DNA of 17,313 bases from an uncultured Sphingobacteriaceae bacterium (GCA_946887045.1 CAMPKC010000074.1:1-17313), one strand, 5' to 3'. Shown: positions 1 through 12,634, counted from the stretch's first letter. Notes: a model not told the origin generated them from the sequence alone. Translations and numbers: made by a program.

Positions 1-128
1 CACTCTATGATCTGATTTAATTCTTCTTTTGTTCGCCCCTTCTTCTCTACTTTTGTGATATACAAGGGATAGATTGAGGCAAAGGTCATGTTTGCGATAC
101 GCTGATTGTGAGTGTTGGAATTGTTCAT
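1..128 (-). CDS. DUF2200 family protein, N-terminal part (runs off window)
   Basis: Reading the minus strand from an ATG at 128-126 gives 42 complete codons with no stop before the window edge. The peptide contains the stretches RIANMTFASIYPLYITKVEK and KKGRTKEELNQIIE, which match the conserved start of the DUF2200 family as I remember it (a MTFASVYP-type segment followed by KKGRTKEE). That family consists of small soluble proteins of roughly 110-120 residues, common in Bacteroidetes, with no established function to my knowledge. About one third of the protein is visible. There is no signal peptide, so it is expected in the cytoplasm. It is transcribed away from the glycosidase operon and probably has nothing to do with it. 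Recognition is from memory of the family pattern, not from a search. Confidence 0.8.
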   Translation of the reverse strand, partial: MNNSNTHNQRIANMTFASIYPLYITKVEKKGRTKEELNQIIE

Positions 129-489
129 GCTTTTTACTTAGCGTTAATGTATTATTCAAGTTCAAAACGCTTTGTTCTTGACGATGTTTTTGCTTCTAAC
201 TGCTGCCGTTGGGTTTTTTTAGACTGCCTTTCAGCGCGTTAATTTCACCATTGGTAATCGGCTACCCAATCCCCACCTTCTTTTCTTATTGAACTACTTT
301 TTATGGCATTTGCAGAAAAACTATTTACAAATATATGAGTATACATGGCGTATTTTATCAGTCCTTGCTTTACATAACACAACACACCATACCATGTGGT
401 TGCTATCTTCTTTGCAAAAAAAGCAATCAAAAAACTTATCGATCACTGGCTATTTGAAAGTTTATAACTACAAGCTTGGAAAAATAAAT
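129..489. other. Divergent intergenic region upstream of the glycosidase operon
   Basis: These 361 bases separate the minus-strand DUF2200 gene from the first plus-strand glycosidase and must hold the promoters of both. An open frame extends upstream of 490 in the same frame as the first GH43 gene, but its translation is low-complexity and would bury the obvious signal peptide, so I treat it as non-coding. I looked for the Bacteroidetes promoter pattern (TTTG, about 20 bases, TAnnTTTG) and found no convincing copy. A short TTGC / GCAA inverted repeat around an A run lies near 412-426. I see no tRNA or riboswitch. Confidence 0.6.
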
Positions 490-5149
<4,660 letters not shown>

Positions 5150-5163
5150 AACATACACAATTA

Positions 5164-6207
5164 ATGAATAACATAAAGCAAGTTATTGCGAAAGCAAAAC
5201 TAGAAAGCACCCTCCTGATGCTTTGCGGTATCCTGATGTCTGCTATAACCTTTGGACAGCAGCCTAAAGGAAAATTGGCGGATAAACCCGTATTCAGCGA
5301 CCCGGTCTTTGATGGTGCGGCCGATCCGGTAATTATCTGGAATAAGAAAGAGAAAAAATGGTTTATGTTTTATACCAATCGTCGGGCAACGGATATGAAT
5401 CTGGATGGTGTTAAATGGGTACATGGAACAAGAATCGGAATAGCAGAATCAAGCGATGGAGGAGCAAGCTGGAAGTATCGTGATACAGCGAATATTAGAT
5501 TTCGCCCGACAGCCGAGTACACCCATTGGGCTCCGGATGTGTTTGAGCACAAAGGCTTATATCATATGTTTCTTACTTATGTACCAGGTGTTTTTGTGAA
5601 CTGGAATCATCCCCGCGAAATTGTTCATCTAACCAGCAAAGACCTTTTGAACTGGGATTACAAGTCTACCCTGAAATTGGTGACCGATAAGGTTATTGAT
5701 GCCACTGTTTATCAGTTACCAAATGGCATATGGCGACTTTGGTACAATAACGAAAAGGACGCAAAATCTATTTATTACGCAGACAGTAAAGATCTGGAAA
5801 ACTGGGATCAGAAAGGAAAAGTAATTGAAGAACGCGGTGAAGGGCCAAAAGTATTTCGCTGGAAAGGAAAATATTGGATGCTGGTTGATAACTGGGCCGG
5901 CATGAGTTTTTATTCTTCAGATGATGCAAAAACCTGGACAAAGCAACCGGATAGAATTCTTGAACTTCCTGGAAAAGGGAAAGATGACCAGGCAATTGGC
6001 GGTCATGCAGATGTAGTAGTTTCCAGCGATCGGGCTTTTGTTTATTACTTCACTCATCCCGGAAGGACTGCAAAAAAATATGTTGATAATGTTGAAACAC
6101 GCAGAAGTGTGATTCAGGTAGCTGAACTGGAATATAAAAATGGCACAATCTCAGTAGACAGAGATAAAACCTGTTTACATACAATTGAAGAAGCAGGCAA
6201 TCAATAA
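5164..6207 (+). CDS. Divergent five-bladed beta-propeller glycosidase (GH43/GH32-like superfamily, family uncertain)
   Basis: A 347-residue secreted protein. The signal peptide is long, with a hydrophobic core at about 16-30 and likely cleavage after TFG at 31. The rest shows the blade pattern of GH43/GH32/GH117-type propellers: repeated segments such as KKWFMFYTNR, GLYHMFLTYV, GIWRLWYNN and GKYWMLVDNW, each followed by SKDLLNW or SSDDAKTW type turns. Candidate catalytic acids by position are Asp54 in GAADPVI, Asp179 in VIDATV and Glu226 in GEGPKVF, so the three-acid arrangement appears conserved. GGHADVV at 279-285 resembles the late histidine segment of GH43. The insert TNRRATDMNLDGVKWVHGTR between the first strands is not typical of GH43, so I leave the exact family open; GH43, GH117- or GH137-like relatives are all possible. 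It sits 14 bases after the galactosidase, so co-transcription is likely. Hydrolase activity is an inference; the substrate is unknown. Confidence 0.75.
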   Translation: MNNIKQVIAKAKLESTLLMLCGILMSAITFGQQPKGKLADKPVFSDPVFDGAADPVIIWNKKEKKWFMFYTNRRATDMNLDGVKWVHGTRIGIAESSDGGASWKYRDTANIRFRPTAEYTHWAPDVFEHKGLYHMFLTYVPGVFVNWNHPREIVHLTSKDLLNWDYKSTLKLVTDKVIDATVYQLPNGIWRLWYNNEKDAKSIYYADSKDLENWDQKGKVIEERGEGPKVFRWKGKYWMLVDNWAGMSFYSSDDAKTWTKQPDRILELPGKGKDDQAIGGHADVVVSSDRAFVYYFTHPGRTAKKYVDNVETRRSVIQVAELEYKNGTISVDRDKTCLHTIEEAGNQ

Positions 6208-6227
6208 AAGGAAATAAAGAGTAAGCA

Positions 6228-7730
6228 GTGAATAATAATTTTTTGAAGTGTTTAGCCTTATCGTGGCTATCAATTGTCGGCTTAGCCGTTAAGGCCCAGC
6301 AAAATCCGCCTTTACCTCAACCGATAATCCCGGATTATGTTGCCGACCCCTCCGTTTCATACTTTAATGGCACATATTATCTGTACGGGACATCAGATAT
6401 TGACCACGGCCTCAGTGAGATGGGACCTCCTGTTGTATGGACATCAAAAGATCTTGTAAACTGGAGTTATAAAGGAATGCTTTTTAAAGGTTTTGATTGG
6501 AATACGCCTTATACTTTTGGTCCCGAAGGAAAAAAGAAAACGGGTTATTTCAGATACTGGGCACCTGGTCTCGTAATTAAAAAAGGTAAAGTTTACCACT
6601 TGTATCCCACAATATTAAAGCCGGATAATAAACTAGGTACGTACCATTTAACATCAAAAAGCCCGGAAGGCCCCTTCCAATTCAGCAACGGGAAAGGTAT
6701 TTTCTTTAATGAGCCGGAAAAGGAAAAAGAAGAGACTAAGCCTGTTTTTGCCGATATCGATGGAGACCCGTTTGTAGATGACGATGGGCAGGCTTACATC
6801 TACTGGCGCCGTAGAAAAGCTGCTAAACTAAGCGCAGACTGGAAAACTATCGAAGGCCCGGAAGTAACTATTCCAACCAAAAGAGGCGGATATTCGGAAG
6901 GTCCCTTCCTGTTTAAACGAAAAGGCATTTATTACTACTTCTACACCTTATCTGGCGGAGCCAACTACGTTTATGCTTATATGATGAGCAAGACAGGCCC
7001 ACTGGGTCCGTTTGTTGCCCCCGAGCAGGATATGGTTTCTAAAACCAATCTTGAGACAGGTGTTTGGGGGCCAGGTCATGGAAATGTGCTGCATGTTCCC
7101 GGTACCGACGACTATTTGTTTTTCTATCTGGAATACGGCCAGGGAGGCACCACCCGGCAGGTTTATGTTAATCGCCTGCAATTTAATGCCGATGGAACCA
7201 TTCAGCCAGTACAGGTAACTACTACAGGTGTTCTGGAAATGCCCAATTTGAACACAAGAACGCTTATATATCCTGTAAAAGTCACCGCTTCTAGTGTAAG
7301 GAGAGACACCATTATTAAAACCACTATCGACACAGTAATTGAGAAGTTACTCGTCATGCCGCCCAAATTTGTTGAAACCGAACTTGCAAGCGTTCAGCGT
7401 ACAATGGACTTTAAACCGGAAAATGCTATTGACGGTTCAAACGGGACTTTCTGGATGAGCGACAACGCTGATAAGCAGCCCTGGTATCAGATTGATCTTG
7501 GCGCAATAAAACGGGTGAGAAGTCTGGAGCTTTTCTTCTTAAAATCTACCCTGGGGCATAGTTTTAAAATTGAAAAGTCGGAAGATGGCCAAAAATGGGA
7601 AGCGGTAATGATCCCTGAATCACAGGGAATTCGTTCTCCTGAAGTTATTAATGAATTAGGGAAAACGCGTTTCGTTAAGTTAACCATCTTGTCGGGGACC
7701 CCCGGTTTGTGGGAGCTTAAAGTGTATTGA
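6228..7730 (+). CDS. GH43 glycosidase with C-terminal F5/8 type C (CBM32-like) domain
   Basis: A 500-residue secreted enzyme. It starts with GTG, preceded by AAGGA and AGAG stretches; an in-frame TAA at 6222-6224 rules out a longer product, and this start gives a good signal peptide with cleavage after VKA at 23. The GH43 propeller spans about 30-345. Expected catalytic residues are Asp40 in VADPSV, Asp180 in DIDGDPF and Glu224 in YSEGPF, and the GPGHGN motif lies at 281-286. A short linker (about 346-380) leads to a discoidin-like F5/8 type C domain at about 382-500, with WYQIDLG and the closing WELKVY strand, likely to bind galactose- or arabinose-containing glycan. There is no lipobox, so it is presumably periplasmic. 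Members of related GH43 subfamilies act on galactan or arabinan, but I cannot choose the activity from sequence alone. Confidence 0.88.
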   Translation: MNNNFLKCLALSWLSIVGLAVKAQQNPPLPQPIIPDYVADPSVSYFNGTYYLYGTSDIDHGLSEMGPPVVWTSKDLVNWSYKGMLFKGFDWNTPYTFGPEGKKKTGYFRYWAPGLVIKKGKVYHLYPTILKPDNKLGTYHLTSKSPEGPFQFSNGKGIFFNEPEKEKEETKPVFADIDGDPFVDDDGQAYIYWRRRKAAKLSADWKTIEGPEVTIPTKRGGYSEGPFLFKRKGIYYYFYTLSGGANYVYAYMMSKTGPLGPFVAPEQDMVSKTNLETGVWGPGHGNVLHVPGTDDYLFFYLEYGQGGTTRQVYVNRLQFNADGTIQPVQVTTTGVLEMPNLNTRTLIYPVKVTASSVRRDTIIKTTIDTVIEKLLVMPPKFVETELASVQRTMDFKPENAIDGSNGTFWMSDNADKQPWYQIDLGAIKRVRSLELFFLKSTLGHSFKIEKSEDGQKWEAVMIPESQGIRSPEVINELGKTRFVKLTILSGTPGLWELKVY

Positions 7731-7783
7731 TAGAGTGCAAGTGCCCGATAAAAACTATAAATAATAGAGAAGAAACACACTGT

Positions 7784-10354
7784 ATGAAACGAAACTTACT
7801 TGCCTTCTTGATTTTTTGCATCGGGCAATTCTGTTCGTATGCAAGGGCTAATGAGCCAGACTCGGCTTACCTGTTTGCTTATACAACCAATGAATATAAA
7901 AGACATAACGGGCTTCATTTTGCATGGAGTACTGATGGTAAAAGCTGGCAGGCTCTTGGACCCGAATACAAGTATATGCGCTGTGGCTACGGGCGGGAGA
8001 AATCAATCATTCAGCCGATGCTGCTGAAAGATAATCAAGGATTGTGGCATTGCTTATGGTCTTTGAACAATACAGAAGGAAAGTTTGCGCATGCCGCTTC
8101 AACTGATCTGCTGAACTGGAAAAGACAGTCATATCCGAATGTATTATCAAATGACAACTGCCTGAAAATCGAAGTAACTAATAATGGCAATGAATACAAT
8201 TTAACGTGGCTGGGATCTCTGAGTGGAAAAGAGAAAGTCTATCGGGCTACAACCCGCGATTTTAAAGAGTATTCCGAAGCAAAAGAGACTCATCCCGGAA
8301 CACGCCTTAACGGCTTGCGGAGCACTGTGGAAATACTAGGAATAAAGCAAACCGGGACTAAACACAAAGTCGAATGGAGCCTGATTGATGGACTGATCAA
8401 AGCACAGCAAATGGCGGTGTACAAAGGCTTGTTACAAGGAGAGGGAGGTCGTGAAGATATTACGCGCTTTGCCTCGTTGAAACCGGTAGAAGCCAGGATT
8501 GACATCAACGCTGCGGGAAGCAAATCTATAAGCGACATGCTGATCGGAGTATTTTTCGAGGATATCAATTATTCGGCCGATGGTGGACTTTATGCAGAGC
8601 TAATTCAAAACCGAGACTTTGAGTATACTTTGAGCGATACAGAGGGTAAAGACAAAAACTGGAACAGCCGCAAGGCCTGGAAGCTAAAAGGAGAAGGTGC
8701 GTCGTGGACAATTGATTCCTTAGCCCCTATTCACCCTAACAATAAACACTATGCCAAATTGGAACTCGAGCATTCCGGCGCGGCTCTGGCAAATGAGGGC
8801 TTCGACGGCATTGCTTTAAAAGCGGGAGAGAAGTACTATTTCTCGTTATTCTCCCGGGTATTGAAAGGAAAAGGAGGGCGAGTTCTGGTTCGTTTGGTTG
8901 ACAAGGAGGGGAAAGTATGCGGAGAAGCTGCACTGAGCAGTACCTCCGCAGATTGGAAAAAACAGGAAATCGTGCTTACCTCTAAACAAACAGTAGCTGA
9001 GGCGCAGTTGGAAATCCATCCCCAATTTTCAGGAACTATCGCACTGGATATGATTTCGCTGTTCCCGCAAAAAACATTCAAAGGTCGCAGGAATGGTCTA
9101 AGGCCTGATCTGGCTCAGACGATTGCCGATATAAAGCCGCAATTTATGCGCTTCCCTGGTGGATGCCTGGCTCATGGGGGCGGCCTTGACAATATGTATC
9201 GCTGGAAAAATACTATCGGGCCGTTGGAGGCACGAAAACCGCAACCAAACCTCGCAGACTATCATCAGACTGCCGGATTGGGTTATTTGGAATACTTCCA
9301 GTTCTGCGAAGATATCGGAGCCGAACCCTTGCCGGTAGTACCAGCAGGAGTGCCCTGTCAGAATTCTCCGGGAGGGCAGCAGGGAGGCATTCCGATGAAC
9401 GAAATGGATGATTACGTGCAGGAAGTCCTGGACCTTATTGAATGGGCAAATGGCGGGGTAAATACAAAATGGGGCAAGATACGCGCAAACTTGGGACATC
9501 CTAAACCATTTAATCTTAAATATTTAGGTGTTGGTAACGAAGACCAGATCTCAGATATATTTGAAGAGCGCTTCACAATGGTTTACAAAGCAGTGAAAGC
9601 GAAATATCCGGAAATTACCGTGATCGGGACATCGGGCCCTAATTCTGAAGGTACCGACTATGAAGAAGGCTGGAGTGTGGCGAACAAATTAGGCATTCCA
9701 ATGGTAGACGAGCACAACTATCAAGCAGTCGGCTGGTTTCTTCACAATCAAGATTACTACGATCGCTATGATCGGAATAAATCTAAGGTCTACCTTGGAG
9801 AATATGCTGCGCGTGCTGCCCAGGGCCCTAATTTAGAATCGGCATTGGCAGAGGCGCTTCACCTAACCAATATCGAGCGAAACGGCGATGTGGTGAGTAT
9901 GACCTCCTATGCTCCCTTGTTGGCTAAAGAGGGTCACACAACATGGAATCCAGACCTGATTTACTTTAATAACACCGAGATAAAACCTACAGTAGGATAT
10001 TATGTGCAGAAACTGTATGGCCATAACTCAGGAGACCAATACCTGTCAGCTTCAGTAAGTCTGTCGAACAATCAGGATGCGGTTAAAAAGCGGGTGGCGA
10101 TATCGGTAGTACGCGATTCAAAATCTAAAGACATGATCGTTAAATTCGTGAATTTACTTCCGGTTGCTGTTAAGGCCTCAACCGATTTTAAGAATATTAC
10201 TTTTCAGGGGACAAAGCTTTTAAAAACCGTGCTTCAAGGTCAGTTAACTGATAAAAATGCTACGCCAGTATTAACCGAAGCGCCGCTTGCTGAAATTCAT
10301 TCAACTGAATTGGCTCCATATTCTTTCACCATACTAAGAGTAAAAACAAAATAG
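7784..10354 (+). CDS. GH51 alpha-L-arabinofuranosidase with degenerate GH43-like N-terminal domain
   Basis: An 856-residue secreted multidomain enzyme. The start at 7784 begins the signal peptide MKRNLLAFLIFCIG with cleavage likely after ARA at 22; the open frame from 7727 overlaps the previous gene and is discarded. Residues about 28-165 look like two or three blades of a GH43 propeller (STDGKSW, STDLLNW, TTRDFKEY). The place of the catalytic Asp reads SIIQPMLL, with Gln77 instead, and no general-acid motif follows, so this part is probably non-catalytic. From about 236 the protein is a GH51 enzyme: the N-terminal segment SDMLIGVFFEDINYSADGG, a beta-sandwich carbohydrate-binding insert at about 280-425, then the barrel with PQFMRFPGG. 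Glu586 in LGVGNED is the acid/base and Glu673 in YLGEYAA the nucleophile. Bacterial GH51 enzymes of this Bacteroidetes type are usually near 650 residues, so about 200 are extra. It should release terminal arabinofuranose. Confidence 0.9.
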   Translation: MKRNLLAFLIFCIGQFCSYARANEPDSAYLFAYTTNEYKRHNGLHFAWSTDGKSWQALGPEYKYMRCGYGREKSIIQPMLLKDNQGLWHCLWSLNNTEGKFAHAASTDLLNWKRQSYPNVLSNDNCLKIEVTNNGNEYNLTWLGSLSGKEKVYRATTRDFKEYSEAKETHPGTRLNGLRSTVEILGIKQTGTKHKVEWSLIDGLIKAQQMAVYKGLLQGEGGREDITRFASLKPVEARIDINAAGSKSISDMLIGVFFEDINYSADGGLYAELIQNRDFEYTLSDTEGKDKNWNSRKAWKLKGEGASWTIDSLAPIHPNNKHYAKLELEHSGAALANEGFDGIALKAGEKYYFSLFSRVLKGKGGRVLVRLVDKEGKVCGEAALSSTSADWKKQEIVLTSKQTVAEAQLEIHPQFSGTIALDMISLFPQKTFKGRRNGLRPDLAQTIADIKPQFMRFPGGCLAHGGGLDNMYRWKNTIGPLEARKPQPNLADYHQTAGLGYLEYFQFCEDIGAEPLPVVPAGVPCQNSPGGQQGGIPMNEMDDYVQEVLDLIEWANGGVNTKWGKIRANLGHPKPFNLKYLGVGNEDQISDIFEERFTMVYKAVKAKYPEITVIGTSGPNSEGTDYEEGWSVANKLGIPMVDEHNYQAVGWFLHNQDYYDRYDRNKSKVYLGEYAARAAQGPNLESALAEALHLTNIERNGDVVSMTSYAPLLAKEGHTTWNPDLIYFNNTEIKPTVGYYVQKLYGHNSGDQYLSASVSLSNNQDAVKKRVAISVVRDSKSKDMIVKFVNLLPVAVKASTDFKNITFQGTKLLKTVLQGQLTDKNATPVLTEAPLAEIHSTELAPYSFTILRVKTK

Positions 10355-10401
10355 AATTTCAAGAAAATTAATCTAATAAAAAACCAGTTTTTTAAATAGC
10401 A

Positions 10402-11457
10402 ATGAAGGTAACAATGAAAGTAGCTATTAAGCTGTTAGCTTTTGCAGCACTTATTTCTCAGCAGGCAATAGCACAAAAAAAAGTCAAGGAAAAAGATATG
10501 AGTGCATACCTGATGGTTTATTTTAAGGATGAAACACATGGGCTGTACATGGCGCTAAGTAAAGATGGGTATTCTTTTACAGATATAAATAACGGGAAAC
10601 CGGTGATGTCTGGAGATTCCATTGCATTACAGAAAGGAATTCGCGATCCTCATATTATGCGTGGTCCCGATGGCGCATTTTATCTGGCGATGACTGATTT
10701 ACACCTCTTTGCCGAAAAAGAAGGCTTTCGTACTACTCAGTGGGAGAGAGATAAGAGCTACGGCTGGGGAAATAACCGCTCCATGGTCCTGATGAAGTCA
10801 TGGGATTTAATAAACTGGAGCCATAATATAGTTAGAGTAGATCAGGCTTTTCCCGGATTGGACAGTATTGGCTGTGCATGGGCACCTGAAACCATTTACG
10901 ATAAGAAGGAGAAAAAGATGATGATCTATTTTACCATGCGTTTCAAGAATGGTAAGAACAAAATCTATTATTCTTATACAGACAACGATTTTACAAAGCT
11001 GGAAACCGCTCCGAAATTGTTGTTTGAATATCCGAAAGACATATCTTACATCGATGCGGATATTACAAAAGTGGGGAAGAAGTATCATTTGTTCTATGTA
11101 CCTCATGATGGTACTCCGGGTATTAAGCAAGTGGTATCCAAATCCATAAACAGCGGTTATGTTTACGATCCAAAACCGTACGACCCGGAACCTAAAGCCT
11201 GCGAAGCTCCAACGGTATTTAAACGGATCGGCGAAAAGAAATGGGTTCTCATTTATGATATCTATGGCATAACCCCACACAATTTCGGCTTCAGCGAAAC
11301 CAGCGATTTCGTAAACTTTAAAGACATCGGACATTTCAACGAAGGTCCTATGAAATCTACCAATTTTACCTCGCCTAAGCACGGTGCAGTTGTTCACCTG
11401 ACTAAAAAGGAAGCAGATGCTTTGGCAAAGAAATGGAATTTTACTTCAGGGTTTTAA
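10402..11457 (+). CDS. GH43 family glycosidase, single domain
   Basis: A 351-residue secreted protein, last gene of the operon. The signal peptide ends after AIA at 24; ATG at 10402 and ATG at 10414 (residue 5) are both usable starts. The remainder is one five-bladed propeller. The three expected acids are present: Asp82 in IRDPHIM (general base), Asp218 or Asp220 in YIDADI (modulator) and Glu268 in CEAPTVF (general acid). SPKHGAV at 324-330 carries the histidine usually found late in GH43. There is an insert rich in charged and aromatic residues, EGFRTTQWERDKSYGWGNN (107-125), before the second blade. The early segment AYLMVYFKDETHGLYMALSK resembles the start of the extra domain on the preceding GH51 protein, so the two may share an origin. 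Activity on arabinose- or galactose-containing glycans is likely but unproven. Confidence 0.85.
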   Translation: MKVTMKVAIKLLAFAALISQQAIAQKKVKEKDMSAYLMVYFKDETHGLYMALSKDGYSFTDINNGKPVMSGDSIALQKGIRDPHIMRGPDGAFYLAMTDLHLFAEKEGFRTTQWERDKSYGWGNNRSMVLMKSWDLINWSHNIVRVDQAFPGLDSIGCAWAPETIYDKKEKKMMIYFTMRFKNGKNKIYYSYTDNDFTKLETAPKLLFEYPKDISYIDADITKVGKKYHLFYVPHDGTPGIKQVVSKSINSGYVYDPKPYDPEPKACEAPTVFKRIGEKKWVLIYDIYGITPHNFGFSETSDFVNFKDIGHFNEGPMKSTNFTSPKHGAVVHLTKKEADALAKKWNFTSGF

Positions 11458-11458
11458 T

Positions 11459-11472
11459 TAGTATTAATACTA
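11459..11472. repeat. 14-base perfect palindrome after the operon
   Basis: TAGTATTAATACTA is its own reverse complement and lies one base after the stop codon of the last glycosidase. It is AT-rich and shares its last base with the following hairpin. It could be a protein-binding site or simply AT-rich chance sequence. Confidence 0.4.
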
Positions 11473-11502
11473 TTCGACTTGTTCCGCAAGGGCAAGTCGA
11501 AT
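11472..11502 (+). terminator. Hairpin after the glycosidase operon, possible transcript end
   Basis: The arms ATTCGACTTG (11472-11481) and CAAGTCGAAT (11493-11502) are perfect reverse complements, and in RNA the 11-base loop can add U-G, U-G and C-G pairs, leaving a five-base loop. It starts 15 bases after the operon's final stop codon. No U tract follows, so it is not a textbook intrinsic terminator; it may instead protect the 3' end of the message or stop polymerase in a Bacteroidetes-specific way. Confidence 0.5.
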
Positions 11503-11983
11503 TAACCGGGGGCTTCTTCTCTACCAAACGAATGAAAAAGCACACACACCACATAGTCCTTACGCTTCCGGTGTCTGCATCTATTAAAATTTGCTTTATG
11601 TTTAAATCAATGAGGTTCGCCTGGTTAGTTCTCTCTGGAGGAGAAAAGGTGTCGTCTGGACTCCATTAAAACGGACGGTTTCGTTTGGATCACCCCCCCT
11701 CGTTTCCAGTCAGTAAATGAAATCGATTGATAAGGCTCGATTTTTTGCATTGTCCCCCCCTTGATTGGATGTTTTACGTCTCTTAAAGTTTTACTGTTTG
11801 CTTTAGCTTAGCACTAGTCCAATAGTCAAGTCTCTTTTTTTAAAGCGGACAACTTAGCGAAAAGAAATGCTGGGAATTCTTTAATCCGTTCTGGCAGAAT
11901 ATGGGATTGTGAGAGAAATAGAACCAATATCGACAAAAATTATCGACTCAGGATATTATAAGGCACCAATTTTAAAAACCAAT
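11503..11983. other. Non-coding region with two C7 runs, upstream of the sigma factor
   Basis: I see no convincing gene here; a short plus-strand frame at 11433-11669 has no coding character. Two seven-base C runs stand out, GGATCACCCCCCC at 11687-11699 and TTGTCCCCCCC at 11750-11760. Between them a weak hairpin (AAATCGA 11720-11726, TCGATTT 11737-11743) runs into a T6 stretch. A CA-rich run lies near 11539-11555. The region must contain the promoter of the sigma-factor gene, but I found no clear TTTG/TAnnTTTG pair. If the sigma gene starts at GTG 11909, the last 75 bases are coding. Confidence 0.55.
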
Positions 11984-12556
11984 ATGATAAAAGATTCAGA
12001 GGAGTTATCCAAACTTTGGAGTGAGGTTTGTATGGGAAATCAACATTCGTATGCCTTAATTCATCAAAAGCTTTATCGTTCTCTTTATATATATGGATTG
12101 AGAATAATAAATGACGGTGATCTTATCAATGACCTTTTACAAGATATGTTTATCAAATTGTGGCTCAGGAAAGAATCAACCGGTCCGATAGATAATGTTA
12201 AAGGATATTTCTTTACCGTTATGAGAGCGCTTTGTTTTGACTATATCAAGAATCGCAATGCCGTCGAAGCAAAGAAGGCAAACATTCAGTTTTTAGATCT
12301 GCAGATTTCAATTGAAGATGAGATTACGCAGCGAGAAACAACGCTTAAGCAAAAAAAGGTTATTGAGTCTGCGCTTAACCGACTGCCAAAGCGCCAACGT
12401 GAAATAATGCGACTCCGTTTTTATGAAAGCCTGGATTGTACGGAGATAGGAGAAAAGACCGGAATAAAATATCAGTCTGTAGTGAATCATATGTACAGGG
12501 CGGTTCAAACATTGAGAGAATTGTATACCTCTGAAGATGAGCTCCGCGTGGCTTAA
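11984..12556 (+). CDS. ECF-type RNA polymerase sigma factor (sigma-70 family, Bacteroidetes type)
   Basis: A 190-residue cytoplasmic sigma factor that would direct RNA polymerase to a small set of promoters. Region 2 covers about 25-92, with the region 2.2 core NDLLQDMFIKLWLR and the DNA-contacting helix VKGYFFTVMRALCFDYIKN. Region 4 covers about 125-182, with ALNRLPKRQREIMRLRFYE and the helix-turn-helix CTEIGEKTGIKYQSVVNHMY. Both domains are complete. I chose ATG 11984, which gives the common ECF start MIKDSEELSKLW; the frame is open back to a GTG at 11909, giving 215 residues, so that start remains possible. ECF factors of this Bacteroidetes group are usually followed by a FecR-type anti-sigma gene and SusC/D genes. 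Here neither follows: 311 non-coding bases and then the HTCS come next. Its target promoters are unknown. Confidence 0.88.
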   Translation: MIKDSEELSKLWSEVCMGNQHSYALIHQKLYRSLYIYGLRIINDGDLINDLLQDMFIKLWLRKESTGPIDNVKGYFFTVMRALCFDYIKNRNAVEAKKANIQFLDLQISIEDEITQRETTLKQKKVIESALNRLPKRQREIMRLRFYESLDCTEIGEKTGIKYQSVVNHMYRAVQTLRELYTSEDELRVA

Positions 12557-12617
12557 TTTATTGTCTGAAAAGTTTCCTTTTTTTTTGGAGTATTTCAAAT
12601 CTCAATAGCTGTCTTAG

Positions 12618-12634
12618 CTGATGAAGGTCATCAG
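12618..12634. repeat. Perfect 7-base inverted repeat with 3-base spacer
   Basis: CTGATGA and TCATCAG flank AGG. This can be a dimeric protein-binding site or a short hairpin. It lies 62 bases after the sigma-factor stop, and no partner protein can be named. Confidence 0.4.

Noticed and set aside
289..489. Upstream extension of the first GH43 gene (67 extra residues)
   Set aside because: The extension has no domain character and would place the clear signal peptide in the middle of the protein; the ATG at 490 is the sensible start.
7727..7783. Upstream TTG start for the GH51 gene, overlapping the previous stop
   Set aside because: It would add 19 residues ahead of a standard signal peptide; the ATG at 7784 fits better.
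9098..9499. 133-codon minus-strand frame within the GH51 gene
   Set aside because: It is antisense to the conserved GH51 barrel and has no independent support.
10807..11397. 196-codon open frame on the minus strand opposite the last GH43 gene
   Set aside because: It lies wholly antisense to a gene with complete GH43 motifs, and its translation shows no recognisable family; it is a shadow frame.
11433..11669. Possible small plus-strand gene after the operon
   Set aside because: It overlaps the end of the last GH43 gene, runs through the hairpin and shows no coding-like composition.
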